A stretch of 64,000 nucleotides of DNA from the NCBI GenBank assembly GCA_029216955.1, contig JANAVB010044017.1, forward strand, positions 4,610,234-4,674,233, given 5' to 3'. The notes under the pieces were generated by a model that did no database searches, was not told where the DNA came from, and saw nothing but the letters and a program-made list of their open reading frames with translations. Below, in pieces: positions 22,707 through 36,138 of the stretch. Position numbers and translations under genes: made by a program. Numbering within the stretch: the stretch's first letter is position 1; each line of letters begins with the position of its first letter. This DNA comes from Iris pallida. Its lineage: Eukaryota > Streptophyta > Magnoliopsida > Asparagales > Iridaceae.

Positions 22707-23973
22707 TTGAAGGAAAGATAAAAAATAAAAATAAAATAAAATAAAACAAAGTCAAACACTAAGGAAGACAAACAACAATACAAAACAAAATAAAAGAAGG
22801 AAACAGTACTAATAAAACCATTTACAACTTAACCAAAGAAGCAATCACCTGTTACTTCTTAAAGCACCGAACAAGAGAAAATTTCAATACTAATATTCAT
22901 AAAATATTAATAGATCACTTTGCATCCTTCGAGAGAGTAGTCGAAAAATTCAACATCCATTAATAGTAACAACTTGTTACCTCTCTCTCTTCGAGAGAAG
23001 TGAAAGAACAGAAAAAAAAAAACTTAAAGTAAAGGGGTGCTGAGAGTGGGTGATTGAAGAGGGGAGAGGTGAAGAGCGGGGTTACCGGGGCGGTTGCCAA
23101 CGCTCGTCGGAGGGGTTCGCCGATGCGGCGGTGAGGTGCGGCTGGGTTCGGTCTGGCGACGGAGGAAGCACCTTAGTCTGGGGCTTAGCTTGGCACGACG
23201 GAGGCGAGCAGCTAGGGGCTTTCCAGCCGGGGTACCGCGCGGCCATGGTGGCGTGGGGAAGACAACGGTGGAGGAGGAGCCGCTCACGACGGCGGGCGGC
23301 CTGCGGGAAGGCGCCGCGGCTGCGCGGGAGGGGCTCAATCGGGAGGCTCATGGACGCGCGCGGACGGGGGCGGCATCGGCGGTGACCGGCGCAGCGGTGC
23401 GGCTCGCTGCTCGGGCGGTAGCCAGGGCCGGCGGAGAAGATGGTTGTGCACGCGCGACGTTTGGGAGGTAAGGAGACTCCGGTGGAGAGTTTGTCGCGGT
23501 GCTGCCGCGGTCGTCGCCGACCAGAGGAGGTAAGGGTTTTCTGGTATATATTTTTATTTTATTTTTTCCTTTTCGGTTGCATGGATGACGACGGTGGTGG
23601 ACGCCGTGGGTGGTGGTGATTGCCCTGGTAGTGGCGAAGTCGGAGGCGGGGTCGGATGTGGCGCCGGCAGGGTTGGGGCCTTCGAGTGGTTGCAGATGGT
23701 GATGGCTGGTGCTGTATGTGGTGGTTTGGACGGTGGTCGTAGAGTCGACGGGGTGGCTGTGGCAGCGGCTGGGGATGTTTAGTCGGGAAAGCTGCTGTGG
23801 TAGTGTTTTCGTAGGCTTAGGTTTATGGGGTCGTCGTGTCCGGGGTGTGAACACGGGAAGGAAAAACAATGTATGTGTAAAATCGATCATAGTGGAAATA
23901 ATGGACACCGACACGGTGCACAACACCTTTGTGGAGAGAATTTTTGTGGCATAATTGGTGGATGAGTACCTCT

Positions 23974-23984
23974 CCTTATATAGG
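23974..23984 (-). promoter_or_regulatory. TATA box in the left LTR of the LARD-like element
   Basis: CCTATATAAGG on the minus strand; the same box is at 31216-31226 in the right LTR. The predicted transcript would run left into the GC-rich island, which would then be the 5' leader. Confidence 0.6.
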
Positions 23985-24717
23985 AGGTGAAAATTCCTCG
24001 TTGGATAAGGATTAGGATTTATTTAAACCCAATTAGATAATTCAATTATTAAATTTAAATCAATAAAATCAAATCTAAATTCAAATTCAATTCCAATTTA
24101 AATCTAGATAATCTAAACTCAATTTAAATATAAATTCTACCTTTAAACTATTTAAATTAAATCCATAAAATCAAATCGAGATTTAAAATGGCCATAATAA
24201 TTTTCAAATATATTTTCCAAAAATACCAATAATAATAATTTCGAAAATAATAAATATTTTTAAATATCTTTTTGAATAATAAAATATTAATATCAATAAA
24301 TTCGAAAATGGAATTATATATATGAATTCAAATTCATATACCTCATGTGCAAGGAATATTTAAATAAAAATAGTTTTCTAAATTACCACTATTAAATAAG
24401 CTAGCCTTTTATAAATAAATAAAAGTAATAAGTTTTGGCCATCTTGATACGATACTTTTCACAACTTTAAGTAAAATACAAATACAAATAATTATTATAT
24501 ATATTATTTTGAAACTATAAAAATAGAAAAATATTTTTCTAAAAATATGTACGCTCGCACATATTCGTACTCGTTGAACAAATACGAAACACAAATCTCG
24601 CATGCTACACAAATTCAACAATGGGAACTCGTATGCGACGTGCAGATATAAAGTACAAAATAAATACAAAAAAAAAATATTTGAAAAAAATCGTAATAGA
24701 AATTTAGGGGGTTTACA

Positions 24718-25230
24718 TCCTACCCAACTTAGAAGTATTTCGTCCTCGAAATTTAGGAGTAATTATGGTAGGTAGGGTGAAGGGGATGGAAAGAGTTTAT
24801 TCGAATAGATTTACGAGATCTTCTTGGGACGAGGATGCAAACAAAATATTCGCTGAGGAGGCGAGCGACATTTCAATGGCAATATGTCATTTGATCGAAT
24901 AGAATGAAAAAATTTGATGGTTCCAGTTTAGTTTATGATCTTGTATATGATAACCAATCAATGACTAAGCTTGATCAAACTTAATATTACCCTTAAAAAG
25001 GGGCAACCTCATAAGTAGGTAATAACTCCTTAATCCTTTGATATCATCAATATTCATGTAATCTCTTTTATCATCAATCGTTCTTTCCAAAAATTACTTT
25101 CGTACAACGTCCCCTTAAAAATTTAATCAAACCAATATGGTTATAAATGTAATCTAACTTCCTCTATCTCGTCATAGAATTTCAAATATTTTGAAATTTT
25201 GAATTCCATACTCTCCATTATACTAGCTCA

Positions 25231-25297
<67 letters not shown>

Positions 25298-28029
25298 TCC
25301 CAAGTTATAATTTCCTCTTAAAATTCAAAATTCCAAAACCTTCAACCAATTTGCCCAAGTAACAGTTAAAATCTTCTTACTACAAATATGTATTTGTTGG
25401 TCAATGCACGATGCATCCATAGGTACCAAAATAAAAGTCCGTCTTCCATGTTCGATAAATCTCGAAAACTGACAGTATACCTTCATAACTCAATCTTCTA
25501 TCATCATAATTGAAAATTTTCTAAAATATTTATTAGTCTTCCTCAAAAATTTGAATTTAACAATCTTCTCTTTTGATGGTAGAAATGAAACTCATCTTAA
25601 CTTCATATTCATAATCATCTTAATTCTCCATGCATCAAAAAGGTAAAAGGTTTCTTTCTTCAACAATTAGTTATCCTTGAAAACTAACATCATCATAACA
25701 CTATATGTTATCGAAGGCAACGTCAACATTGTCTTTATCAAAAAAATTGCATCCATAAATTTAATATATAAATTTGGTTCTTAAACCACCAACACTTTAG
25801 AAGATTCTTCACTCGATATTTAGTTACCTTAAAACAAATTTTGGAATTTGAGAAGTCTATTTATCCTCGAGTGTTTCATCAAAACACAATATATCATTCC
25901 TTACTTCATATATTTGGATTTATCGCACATTTTCATTTATGTCCCACCTATACCTCATAATCTCGTAATTATCTTAACCAACTACATTATTTATCCATGC
26001 TATGGGGTTCTCCAATCTAACCTCTACTAATCCAAGATTGTCATGATCAAATTTCATTTCACATAAGGGAATCATACAAGGAACAAGGTTGCATAAACTA
26101 TGGAGGAATCATAGTAAAATATAAGTAAAGCAGTTTAATTGGAAGAGAGAAGGGTAAGGGTTGCAATATTGAGGAGCGAAAAGATGTTATGTGTCTAAGT
26201 GAATCGAGATAAGACATAAAAATAAATGACAAGGGTTAAGCAGTCGAGATAAAACGCAATGTTAAGCATTTAAGGGATTTAATAGATCGCAATCATATAT
26301 TAGGTCAAAAAAATTTGAGTCGAGGTTGAGTCCATATATGCAGTCAAAAGTATATCGGTACCATGGTAAGGGTAATAGTTTAGTCTTTATGACCCGAAAG
26401 TCGTATCATAAAAATAGAGTACAAGGGGACGTATTTTAGTGTGACACGATATACCTACATGAAGGTGAGCCCGTCTAGGTCTTGCATGTGAATTTGTTGG
26501 AAGGAAAAGTCTAGTCTGGTGCTTCAAATATCGAAGTCACGATAGGGAACGCCAAATGATCAAAATAGAAAGTGCGTTTTCATAAGGTACTAATTAATGC
26601 ACAAAAATAAAAGGTTAAAGCACGAATAAAGATAATTTAGGAAATCTCATAGATCGAGGTAAAAATAAGTTAGGGACACATTTTCTAGAGAGAAAGTAGT
26701 CTCTTAGATAAGGGTATGGTCAAGGGAATGATTCTAATCATTTCTAAGTTTCAAACAATTAGATGGTCACGAATAAAGATCTAGATTTGAGGGAAGGTCG
26801 AGTAAGTCAAAGATATGTTCATCGGGTTGGTCGATGACTAACTATACTTGAGTATATGCAATATCATAATCATAGGTGGTATGGCAATCTAATGTGGAAT
26901 ACTTCTATCTCACTAGGGTGACCTTACTTGCTTCTTGGTCCTTTACCAATATATGATCTAATCTAAAATTTCAAGTTCTTCGAAAGTTTCTCAATAAAAT
27001 TTCCAAGATACTCCGCCAAAATTTATAATTATCTTAGACTGTTAACTTTAATCAAAATTTCAAATCTCTAGTCAATCTCGAAATAACCCTTGTATATCAT
27101 AAATCGAATAATTATTATTATTATTATTATTATTATTATTTCCAAATCTTAAACTCAACATTTAATAAGTTTATCAGCCGAATTTCATACTACAAAATGG
27201 AACATTTAAATAACTCCCAAATTTAACTATATATCCTTCAAATGTGTATATCTAGCTTCCAATAAGTCACAACTACTCTTCAAAAGTAAATTTTTTCACC
27301 AAAATTTAAATATCCATAATCAAGGCTTTAAACTCGAAATCTAAATAACTTTATAAACGATAGATCATATGACATAATTTAATTCAAAAATATTTTACCA
27401 AAATTTATCAATCATCCTCAAATTTTGGTCAATCGTAAATTATACCTTAAAATTTTATGATCCTTTTCAAATCAAATTTATAACCCTCCAAAAGATGTAT
27501 AGCTATAACTCAATAAATCATAAATTTTTAAAGACCTTCAAAAATCAAAACACAAAATCAAATCAATTTGTTTTCTCAATCTAGCTATCCTCTTGTGTAT
27601 ACCACCTTGTAATATCAAAATAAAATTCCAACTATCCTTTGAAAGCGGAAATATGCTGCTACCCAACTTGGAATTAACTAATCCTTAAAATCATACTTTT
27701 AGGAAAAATGTCTTTATAACTCAATTAAGATCTCAATGTATACTAATTGTCAATGTAATCTTCCTAGCCATGTGTTTGACCTATGAGCATATAATAGTGT
27801 AGTCATCTTCCTAACTGTCACTAAGCACGAAAGATAAGAATTTACGGTAGAAAGAGTTCAAGCAAGATGCAAATCAAGGAGGTCGAACGAGAGTTCAGAA
27901 TTTAAAGTCAAGAAAGAGTGTCATGTGTACGGATGAGATTCTAGACTCTAATCCAATATTACAAGCCCGTTCGGTACAGTCATGTAACCGAAACGGCAAA
28001 CTAGACCTGCTTGGGCCACCACAAAAACA
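24718..28029 (-). other. Internal region of the LARD-like element, no coding capacity
   Basis: AT-rich sequence with no gag, protease, RT or integrase motif on either strand. Bases 24718-24745 are the reversed PPT region, and 28004-28021 the reversed PBS-like 18-mer. A (TA)n array fills about 25233-25294 and an (ATT)n array about 27112-27141. Nothing else is identifiable. Confidence 0.7.
28004..28021 (-). promoter_or_regulatory. PBS-like 18-mer of the LARD-like element
   Basis: Reads TGGTGGCCCAAGCAGGTC on the minus strand, 8 nt inside the LTR edge; one base differs from the copies in chromoviruses 1 and 3. Confidence 0.5.
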
Positions 28030-29570
28030 AGTAACGCCCCATTCTAAAAATAGAAGGACTAGAACGTAACCATGCCAGCTGTATACATATGAAGTATACG
28101 AACCCTCGTATATATATATAAGCTGTAAACTGCAGTAACCAAGGTACTAAATCTCATCCACAAAATAAATAATGATATAGAAGCAACTTTTGAATTTGTC
28201 ATGTATACAATCGTTGGGCGGAGACAAATCCACTACCAACTAATTTTAATAGAAAAGAAATATACAAGGAAAGGAATTTGGTAGAGCAAAGGAGATGATG
28301 ATCTAAGAGCAACATCTCGAAGAATAGAGCGCAAGTCATGGCCTTAGCTAGAGCACCTGCAGAAATCACAAGACACACCTGGAGAGATAACCAGGTCCTC
28401 AGAGGGACGTAACAAGATACAATAAACATGCCATATAAATACCGAATATAAAATATGCCATAATCTAAGAAAGTGACAAGACATAAATAAGGTAACCAAA
28501 CCGTACTAAAGTGAACATGCAGTTGAGAACAAACCTTTCGTCGTATGAGCCCTGGCTGTAAATGGGATCTGCTATAGTCCCCACTTGGGCCCCAGTGGCC
28601 TAAGCACATGACGTTCAAAAATGACAGTGGCCAACCTGAGAGGCTCATACCCGTATCTCCAGTAGAACTTCCGGGTTACAAGGAAAGTGCAATCGAAGCC
28701 CATACGACAAATAAATATTCTCAGCACCTAATGTACCTATCATGTCGCATCCACGACCATGTAACACTACTAACCGTCAAGTCTTCTAACATACAACTAT
28801 TGACAGTTAGACCTAACGTACATCCTGTACGAATCAGTGATCAGCCAACACGCAAGTCTGTAGGATATATGCTACTCACAACTCACACATCTCGTGGCAC
28901 ATCAGTGTCAAAGTTTATGTAATGCACTAAACTAGTGGTAGTCCCTTAACTCTAGGTCCATATGCAATCAACGGATAAATAACAAGGTACAGCTAATATC
29001 ACTGAGCAGACAGTAAGTTAGAAACTATAATAATGGTACAACAAAAAGAACTGGAAATAAATACACAGTGATATGCAATAAATAAATGCAGACTAATTAT
29101 AAACAGTAAATTATGGCAAAATATCTTGCCTGGTGTGTCGTCTGGTGGTGCGATGTTCTGTCATGTCCCAACAGTCCAATAGCCACGATCGAGGCGTAGG
29201 GGTCCGAAATCACGAAAAAAATAGGACGAACGATCAGTTACGTTCAATGGTAATAATTGAGAGAAATTTGTGGAAACAGACACATATACAAATTTTTAGA
29301 AAATTATTTTTATTAAAAATATTTACATAGTTACTTGAAAATACTTTACATATACAATTTAGGAAAATATATTTTTATTAGGCAATTATATGTCTTGAAG
29401 AATAAAAATACGCTAGGGTCGTAAAACCTAATTTTTTTATTAGTCATAATAATTGTAAGCAGTTATAAGTAAAATCATTTTAGATTGGTAACTATATATT
29501 TGCAAAAAAATATTTTATATAAATACTTGAAATAATATATATATATATATTTTTATATAAATACTTGAAA

Positions 29571-29631
<61 letters not shown>

Positions 29632-31947
29632 AATTTGGAAACTGCCTTTCTGTTGGATATAAATAGTTTTAGGCTAAATGCTTTGAAAATATGGAGAATC
29701 GTTTTTATGGCTAAAATATAACTTGCTTATAAAAAAATATTAATTTTGTTATAATATCCCCAATGGTAAATATGTTAATAATTAATTGCTACCTACTAAT
29801 CGTAAACATTGTAATTAATACTGATAACGACATTATTAATAGTAAAAATTATAGTGACAAAGGACAGTTTTGATAATAGCTATAAGTTTAATACCAAAAT
29901 ATTACTCTACACTAATAGTGAATATAATAATAATAGTAACAATTATAATATATAAACATGTAATACATAAAAAATCAATCAGTTAGCCAATCACTAATGT
30001 AATAGAAGGAAAGATAAAAAAATAAAAATAAAATAAAATAAAACAAATTCAAACACTAAGGAAGACAAACAACAATACAAAACAAAACAAAACAAAAGAA
30101 GGAAACAGAACTAATAAAACCATTTACAACTTAACCAAAGAAGCAATCACCTGTTACTTCTTAAAGCACCGAACAAGAGAAAATTTTAATACTAATATTC
30201 ATAAAATATTAATAGATCACTTTGCATACTTCGAGAGAGTAGTCGAAAAATTCAACATCCATTAATAGTAACAATTTGTTACCTCTCTCTCTTCGAGAGA
30301 AGTGAAATAACAGGAAAAAAAAAGAAACTTAAAGTAAAGGGGTGCTGAGAGTGGGTGATTGAAGAGGGGGAGAGATGAAAAGCGGGGTTACCGGGGTAGT
30401 CGCCGACGCTCGTCGGAGGCGTTCGCCGATGCGGCGGTGAGGTGCGGCTGGGTTCGGTCCGGCGAGTGAGGGAGCACCTGAATCTGGGGCTTGGCTTGGC
30501 GCGGTGCGGGGAGGCGAGCAACTATGGGCTTTCCGGCCGGGGTACAGTGCGGCGGGCGGCCTGCGGGAAGGCGCCGCGGCTGCGCGAGAGGTGCTCAATC
30601 GGGAGGCTCACCGGCACACGCGGAGGGGGCAGCATCAGCGATGACCGACACAGCGACGCGGCTCGCTGCTCGGGCGGTAGCCAGGGCCGACGGGGAAGAT
30701 GGTTGTGCACGCGCGGCGTTTGGGAGGTGAAGGAGACTCCGGTGGAGAGTTCACCGCGGTGCTGCCGCGGTCGTCGTCCACCCGAGGAGGTGAGGGTTTT
30801 CTGGTATATATTTTTATTTTATTTTTTTTCCTTTTTGGTTGCGTGGATGACGACGGAGGTGGACGCCGTGGGTGGTGGTGATTGCCCTGGTAGTGGCAAA
30901 GTCGGAGGCGGGGTCGGATGTAGCACCGGCGGGGTTGGGGCCTTCGAGTGGTTGCAGATGGTGATGGCTGGTGCTGTATGTGGTGGTTTGGACGGTGGTC
31001 GTGGAGTCGACGGGGTGGCTGTGGCAGCGGCTGGGGATGTTTAGTCAGGAAAGCGGCTGTGGTAGTATTTCCGTAGGCTTAGGTTTATGGGGTCGTCGTG
31101 TCCGGGGTGTGGACACGGGGAGGAGAAACAATGTATGTGTAAAATCGATCATAGTAGAAATGATGGACACCGACACGGTACACAACACCTTTGTGGTTGG
31201 TGGATGAGTACCTCTCCTTATATAGGAGATGGGAATTCCCCGTTGGATAAGGATTAGGATTTATTTAAACCCAATTAGATAATTCAATTATTAAATTTAA
31301 ATCAATAAAACCAAATCTAAATTCAAATTCAATTCCAATTTAAATCTAGATAATCTAAACTCAATTTAAATATAAATTCTACCTTTAACATATTTAAATT
31401 AAATCCATAAAAATAAATCGAGATTTAAAATGGCCACAAATATATTTTCCAAAAATACCAATAATAATAATTTCAAAAATAATAAATATTTTTAAATATC
31501 TTTTTGAATAATAAAATATTACTATCAATAAATTCGAAAATGGAATTATATATATGAATTCAAATTCATATACCTCATGTGCAAGGAATATTTGCATAAA
31601 AATAGTTTTCTAAATTACCACTATTGAATAAGCTAGCCGTTTATAAATAAATAAAAGTAATAAGTTTTGGCTATCTTGATACGATACTTTTCACAATTTT
31701 AAGTAAAATACAAATACAAATAATTATTATATATATATTATTTTGAAACTATAAAAATAGAAAAAAAATTCTAAAAATATGTACGCTCGCACATATTCGT
31801 ACTCGTCGAGTAAATACGAAATGCAAATCTTGCACGCTACGCAAATTCAACAATGCGAACTCGTATGCGACGTGCAGATATGAAGTACAAAATAAATACA
31901 AAAAAATATTTTTAAAAAAATTGTAGTAGAAATTTAGGGGGTTTACA
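28030..31947 (-). repeat. Right LTR (5' LTR in element sense) of the LARD-like element
   Basis: On the plus strand it begins AGTAACGCCCC (TG changed to AG) and ends GGGTTTACA, followed by ATAAC. It holds a (TA)n expansion at about 29573-29628 that is a T-rich stretch in the other LTR, and a GC-rich island at about 30345-31040. Confidence 0.85.
31216..31226 (-). promoter_or_regulatory. TATA box in the right (promoter-side) LTR of the LARD-like element
   Basis: CCTATATAAGG on the minus strand, about 730 nt from the LTR start in element sense. This is the copy that would drive the element's own transcript. Confidence 0.6.
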
Positions 31948-31952
31948 ATAAC

Positions 31953-32491
31953 ACAGAAGCTGATGCACTCGCTAATCTTGCAACCGTATTAGTAATTCCC
32001 GTCAGAAGGCAACAAATGATCGTCATCACTAATAGAGAGTTATTTTGTGTCAAGAATAACTTAAATACTGAAGTTAACAACCCAAACAAGGAATTCAACA
32101 ATTCAGTTGAAATTTGTGCCATCAGTGAAGACTGGATGACACCTTTTATAGACTTCGTAGTCCATGATATCCTACCCGAAGATTCCAAGGAGGCTACAAC
32201 AATTCGACGACAGTCACTCAGATTTTACTATAATCATACTATAAAGATACTCTACCGACGAACGTTCGACGGCTTACTCCTACGTTGTCCTGCGGGGGAA
32301 GAAGCAAAACAAATACTTCGTGAAGCTCATGGCGGTGTTTGTGGCGCACATCAACCTAGTCCTAAATTACAGGATCACATTCGCCGTATGGGCTATTATT
32401 GGCCCTCAATGGTATATGATGCAATCAAGTATACGCTGACTTCATTCATCAACCGTCAGAATTCTTTCACCCGATGACAGCATATTGGCCC
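31953..32491 (+). pseudogene. Tat aRNH end and integrase zinc-binding region
   Basis: Resumes with the last RNase H motif EADALANLAT, then the inter-domain region (SEDWMTPFIDFVVHDILPED) and the start of integrase: FDGLLLRCPAGEEAKQILRE, EAHGGVCGAHQ with the two zinc His residues, and RRMGYYWPSM. The expected C-X2-C pair is missing: the sequence jumps near 32431 from the DAIKY position to ADFIHQP, with loss of about ten codons and a frame change. It is cut at 32487-32491 by chromovirus 3. Confidence 0.82.
32487..32491. repeat. Target site duplication of chromovirus 3, left copy
   Basis: GGCCC, repeated at 41948-41952. Confidence 0.9.
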
Positions 32492-35400
32492 TGTCACGAC
32501 CCGGTCCTAATTTCTTGGGTCGAATCGGATCATGCCCAGCCTGCACCGTTGTTGAGACGGCAGCAGTAAGCTGTTCAGTAGCAGGTAACCATACAACACA
32601 ACTATATTTGTCACAACTCAACATCGGGAAATAAAACTTTATTAAACTTTTACAATGAAATAAAAGATACAACTTAAACCATTTTCTACATACATCAAGA
32701 AGAAAAGAAAACTCTAGGCAAAACAGCTCATCAGTCTCGAAATCTTCGTCTTGGGATCGCGGAACAAAGCCTCATCAGTGTTACCTAAAAATATTGGGTC
32801 TCTAGTCAGGAGGGAGCAAGAACGAAATATGCATCTCATAATTTAAATAGTAATTGGAAAGTGCAGGGTAAACAGTTTGAAATAATGATTTTCAGCAGTT
32901 TAAAACAGTTCTGTGTGTTTTGAATATGCAAACGTCTATGACCGGCTTGGGTTGAGCAGTAGTATCCTGGCGATACGATATGGCTTATCCCCGTGTGTAA
33001 GAGGGGTAAGCTAATACAGTCATGTCATAGGGGCTTTGGTCATAAACGCCTACACTATTCCCCCAGTCCCACAGTCAGTACAGTATCAATCAGTAGTTGA
33101 ACCCTAAAATAGAGTTCCGTGTCAGCAGTGTGGTTTAACATGCAGCTTAACTTTACTAAGTAAAATACAGGAATATATAATTCGAAACTTGCCTCGTATT
33201 GAATGACTGGAAAGACGAGTTGATACCGAGGAGGAACGTCAGGTATGTCTTCGAGTTCCTACAGTTGAGAACCCGACTTAGATCCGTTGTATAACCACGC
33301 TAAGTGTGCTAGTTACAATCTCTAGTAACAAGTTCTAGTCAGGTTTTAAGTTGTATTAAGCTACAGTTAACGTTTACGTCGCAAGCTATGTGCATTGATT
33401 AAACCGATTAATTTGATTATTTGGAAATCATAACAAGAACCAATTATTTTTGGAAAACTTTATGCTTTTGTAATATATCTATAAAAATAGTTTCTTTCAG
33501 TGCCAAAACATAATCTAGTTATCTTATTAATATTTTATCCATTTATTTTACTTGGTAATTCTTAATTAATTATATACGAGAAATGATTACGTTCTAACTA
33601 CGGTTTTACATCCAATCCAAAACCACCCAAGATCAACATCAACCACCCAGAAAAGAAAGTAAAAATCTACGCTATGCAATACAGGGGCACAGCTAAACAT
33701 CCTAGAGTTATGGGCTTATGCCTTGTACAATTCTTTTACATAAAATAAGAGGAAAATGTTTAGTTCCTAATTAAAATGTGCAGTAAATAATTATCTATAA
33801 CAAATAACTTAAACATTAAATAAAATAATTTAAATCAAAAGTTTGGGGTCTCAGACTCGGTCCATCATCAAATCTAGCTAATACCTCAACGCCCGGTCGG
33901 ACCGGTACGTTTGCATTTCGCTAGGGCCCACAGACCGGTACGGTCGTCGCCCGAAAATCAATTTTAAATTCATTTTTCGAAAACTAATTTGAAATCCAAA
34001 TAAATAAAGTTTTGTAAAAATTTGGGCAGCATTTCCTCTATTTTGGGACAACCCAAAACTGGGAAATGCGCCAACAAAATCCTGCAATTGTTCCAACCAA
34101 AGAATAACCCAAATATAACCACAGAAATAATTTCTCAACCACCAGAACCTTCCCGAAATACTCGGTATCCCGCAATCAAACCAACAACATACAAATCTCA
34201 GCAGACAATATCATAGAAATTACTAACGTAGCTAACCGAAACTACCACGTAGCTAACCGGATTTCCGAAGGGAAAACCGGGGACCGATATCATCATAGAC
34301 TACCGAGAATAAATGCAAGGGGCAGAGAATTTATACCTCGGGTGCTCGGCTAGAGCTCTCAGATGATAAAATAGAAAAATAATCCAGCAGTGACGTTCCG
34401 AAATGATGCTGACCCAACGTCGTCGACGTCGAACGTCGAAAACTCAGAAATAGGCACAGCAGAACAAATCCAGAGAACACTCGCCCAAATAGAAATGAGC
34501 TCGGCTAGAGACAGTACCAGAGGCGCTGCCGAGAACGGCTAGGGCACGCGGGGAAGCGCGCTGACAGCGAGGAGAACTCAGCCAAGGGCAGCGCGAAGGC
34601 GGACAGATCTGGACAGCGCAGAGGCAAAGGGCGCGGGGTGCGCTGTGGTCGGCCCGAAGGGGTCGCGCGCGCTGGGGCGGACACCGGAAGAAGTCGGCAC
34701 GGGTGCGCGCCGGAACGGGAAGGGCGCGAGGGGGCTCGGCCGCGGAGAGGGGGATCGCCCCACTGGAAGTCGGCGGGTGGCGCGAGAACGGGACGGACGC
34801 GGGTGGCCGCGTAAGGGGGCGCTCGCGGGGTGGTCGGCCGAGGAGGGTGGTCGGCCGGGGCGTCGACGGAGCGCGGAGGGGCGCTGGTCGGCGGGGGTGC
34901 TGTCGCACGGGGGGCGCGAGGGGAACGGCGAAGGACGGGTTGGCGGTCGGCCGGAGAACAGCCGACGGGGCGCGGCGGATCGGCCTGGAGAGGGTGGCCG
35001 CGGCGTGGGGAAGAGGAAAGGGTCTGGAGTTGGGGGTTTGGGGAGAATGAGAGAGTAGTTGGGGAAAGATGAAGAAGAGAGATAAGTTTTGTTCTCTGTG
35101 AATGAGAGATCGTGGGGGAAAAAGAGTAATAAAGGAAGAGTGGGGAGTTGATGGGTTGGGAGTTATAAGGAGATGGGAATTAAGTTGGGGAGTTACGGAA
35201 ATGAAGGGGTTTTGCCAATTCGTGTGTGTAAGAGTGGGGTGTTGGTCCTACGGGACTAGCTATAACTATATTATTATTATTTTTTTTAATAATAATAATA
35301 ATTAGCCAAGTCAAAATCAAATTTTAAGAAAATGGGATTGGGTTTGGCTCAGGCCTGGGTCTGGGTTCGGACTCGGGTCTGGGTCTAAATCAAAAGTCCA

Positions 35401-35527
35401 TGTTGTTAATAATTTTGAAATAATTTGCACAAAAAAATATTTAATAATAATAATAATAATAATTAGAAATACTATTTATCACACTAAAACACTATTAATA
35501 ATTAATTACAAAAAAATGGGTTTCACA
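32492..35527 (-). repeat. Left LTR of chromovirus 3
   Basis: Retains a segment of about 324 bp (about 33877-34200) that the right LTR lacks; CAAATCT occurs at both edges, suggesting deletion by short-repeat recombination in the right copy. A GC-rich island spans about 34560-35060, and an (ATT)n/(AAT)n inverted stretch about 35265-35300. Confidence 0.88.
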
Positions 35528-36138
35528 ATCTTCCCTCCTTAGAAAATTTCGTCCTCGAAATTTAAAGAGTAGGGTAGGAGAATCAAACAGGTACAGGTAC
35601 TGCGCCCGTAACTCAGGTCCAAAAATAAGAATTTCCAAAGCAGTCGTGGATGATACGGTTTATGATATCATCCATGTAGAAAAATACAAAAGCAAACCAA
35701 AGTACACGAGGTTGATCAGACCATCATGCACCGGTCCTGATTAGACAATATATTAGTGGGTGCACCCAATAAAATACTGTCATGATCAAGCTTGATAAAG
35801 AGATAGCTTGCAAAACTAGGCTGACTTAGCAGCATCAGTCAAGTTTAGAACGAAAAGATAAGAAGTAGGAGTTTAAGTGATGGATCAAATTCTGATCTTC
35901 TTCTCACCTCTGACTACACTTGCAACTGGTTTCTCTGGCACTGAAAGGCTGAGTCCAATCTTCAGCTCTGACTCGGATCCGAAATATAGTGTCTGAGCTG
36001 GCTCAACTTTCCTGCTCTGCTAACACTGATCGTTCCTCTGGTAGGAGAAAATCTTCACAAAAGACGCTATCTCCTTCTTCAAACTCCACTGATTGACGAT
36101 GCTAACTTGGTAGTTGTTGTAAGGAAACTCTACCAATT
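35528..36138 (-). other. 3' end of chromovirus 3 interior: PPT region and decayed integrase C-terminus
   Basis: The minus strand just inside the LTR has the pre-PPT block CGAGGACGAAATTTTCTAAG and a purine-rich AAGGAGGGAAGAT. Bases 35580-36138 should hold the integrase C-terminus and 3' untranslated sequence but are too decayed to read. No chromodomain is recognisable. Confidence 0.5.

Larger units (their letters stand above)
20006..24717 (-). repeat. Left LTR (3' LTR in element sense) of the LARD-like element
   Basis: On the plus strand it runs from TGTAATGCCCC to GGGTTTACA. It is longer than the other LTR mainly because of the 800-bp MULE-like insertion at 21907-22706. It holds a GC-rich island at about 23030-23830. 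Confidence 0.85.
20006..31947 (-). mobile_element. Large non-coding LTR retrotransposon (LARD-like), antisense
   Basis: LTRs at 20006-24717 and 28030-31947 flank an internal region of only 3312 bp with no recognisable gag or pol. Orientation is minus: TTTCGTCCTCGAAATTTAGG next to the left LTR is the reverse of the chromovirus pre-PPT block, and the reverse of the 18-mer TGGTGGCCCAAGCAGGTC stands beside the right LTR. Long LTRs with an empty interior fit a large retrotransposon derivative mobilised by a Tekay-type partner. LTR identity is about 95% by eye. Confidence 0.8.

Noticed and set aside
23348..23926. Minus-strand frame of 192 codons in the GC-rich part of the LARD-like LTR
   Set aside because: Pro/Arg/Thr-rich with no domain, in GC-rich sequence where stops are rare; closed by one C-to-T in the other LTR. 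Kept only as a remark in the findings.
34444..35060. Overlapping frames on both strands in the GC-rich island of chromovirus 3 LTRs (also 40925-41479)
   Set aside because: Open in several frames at once with low-complexity Arg/Gly/Pro composition, which is typical of GC-rich non-coding DNA.
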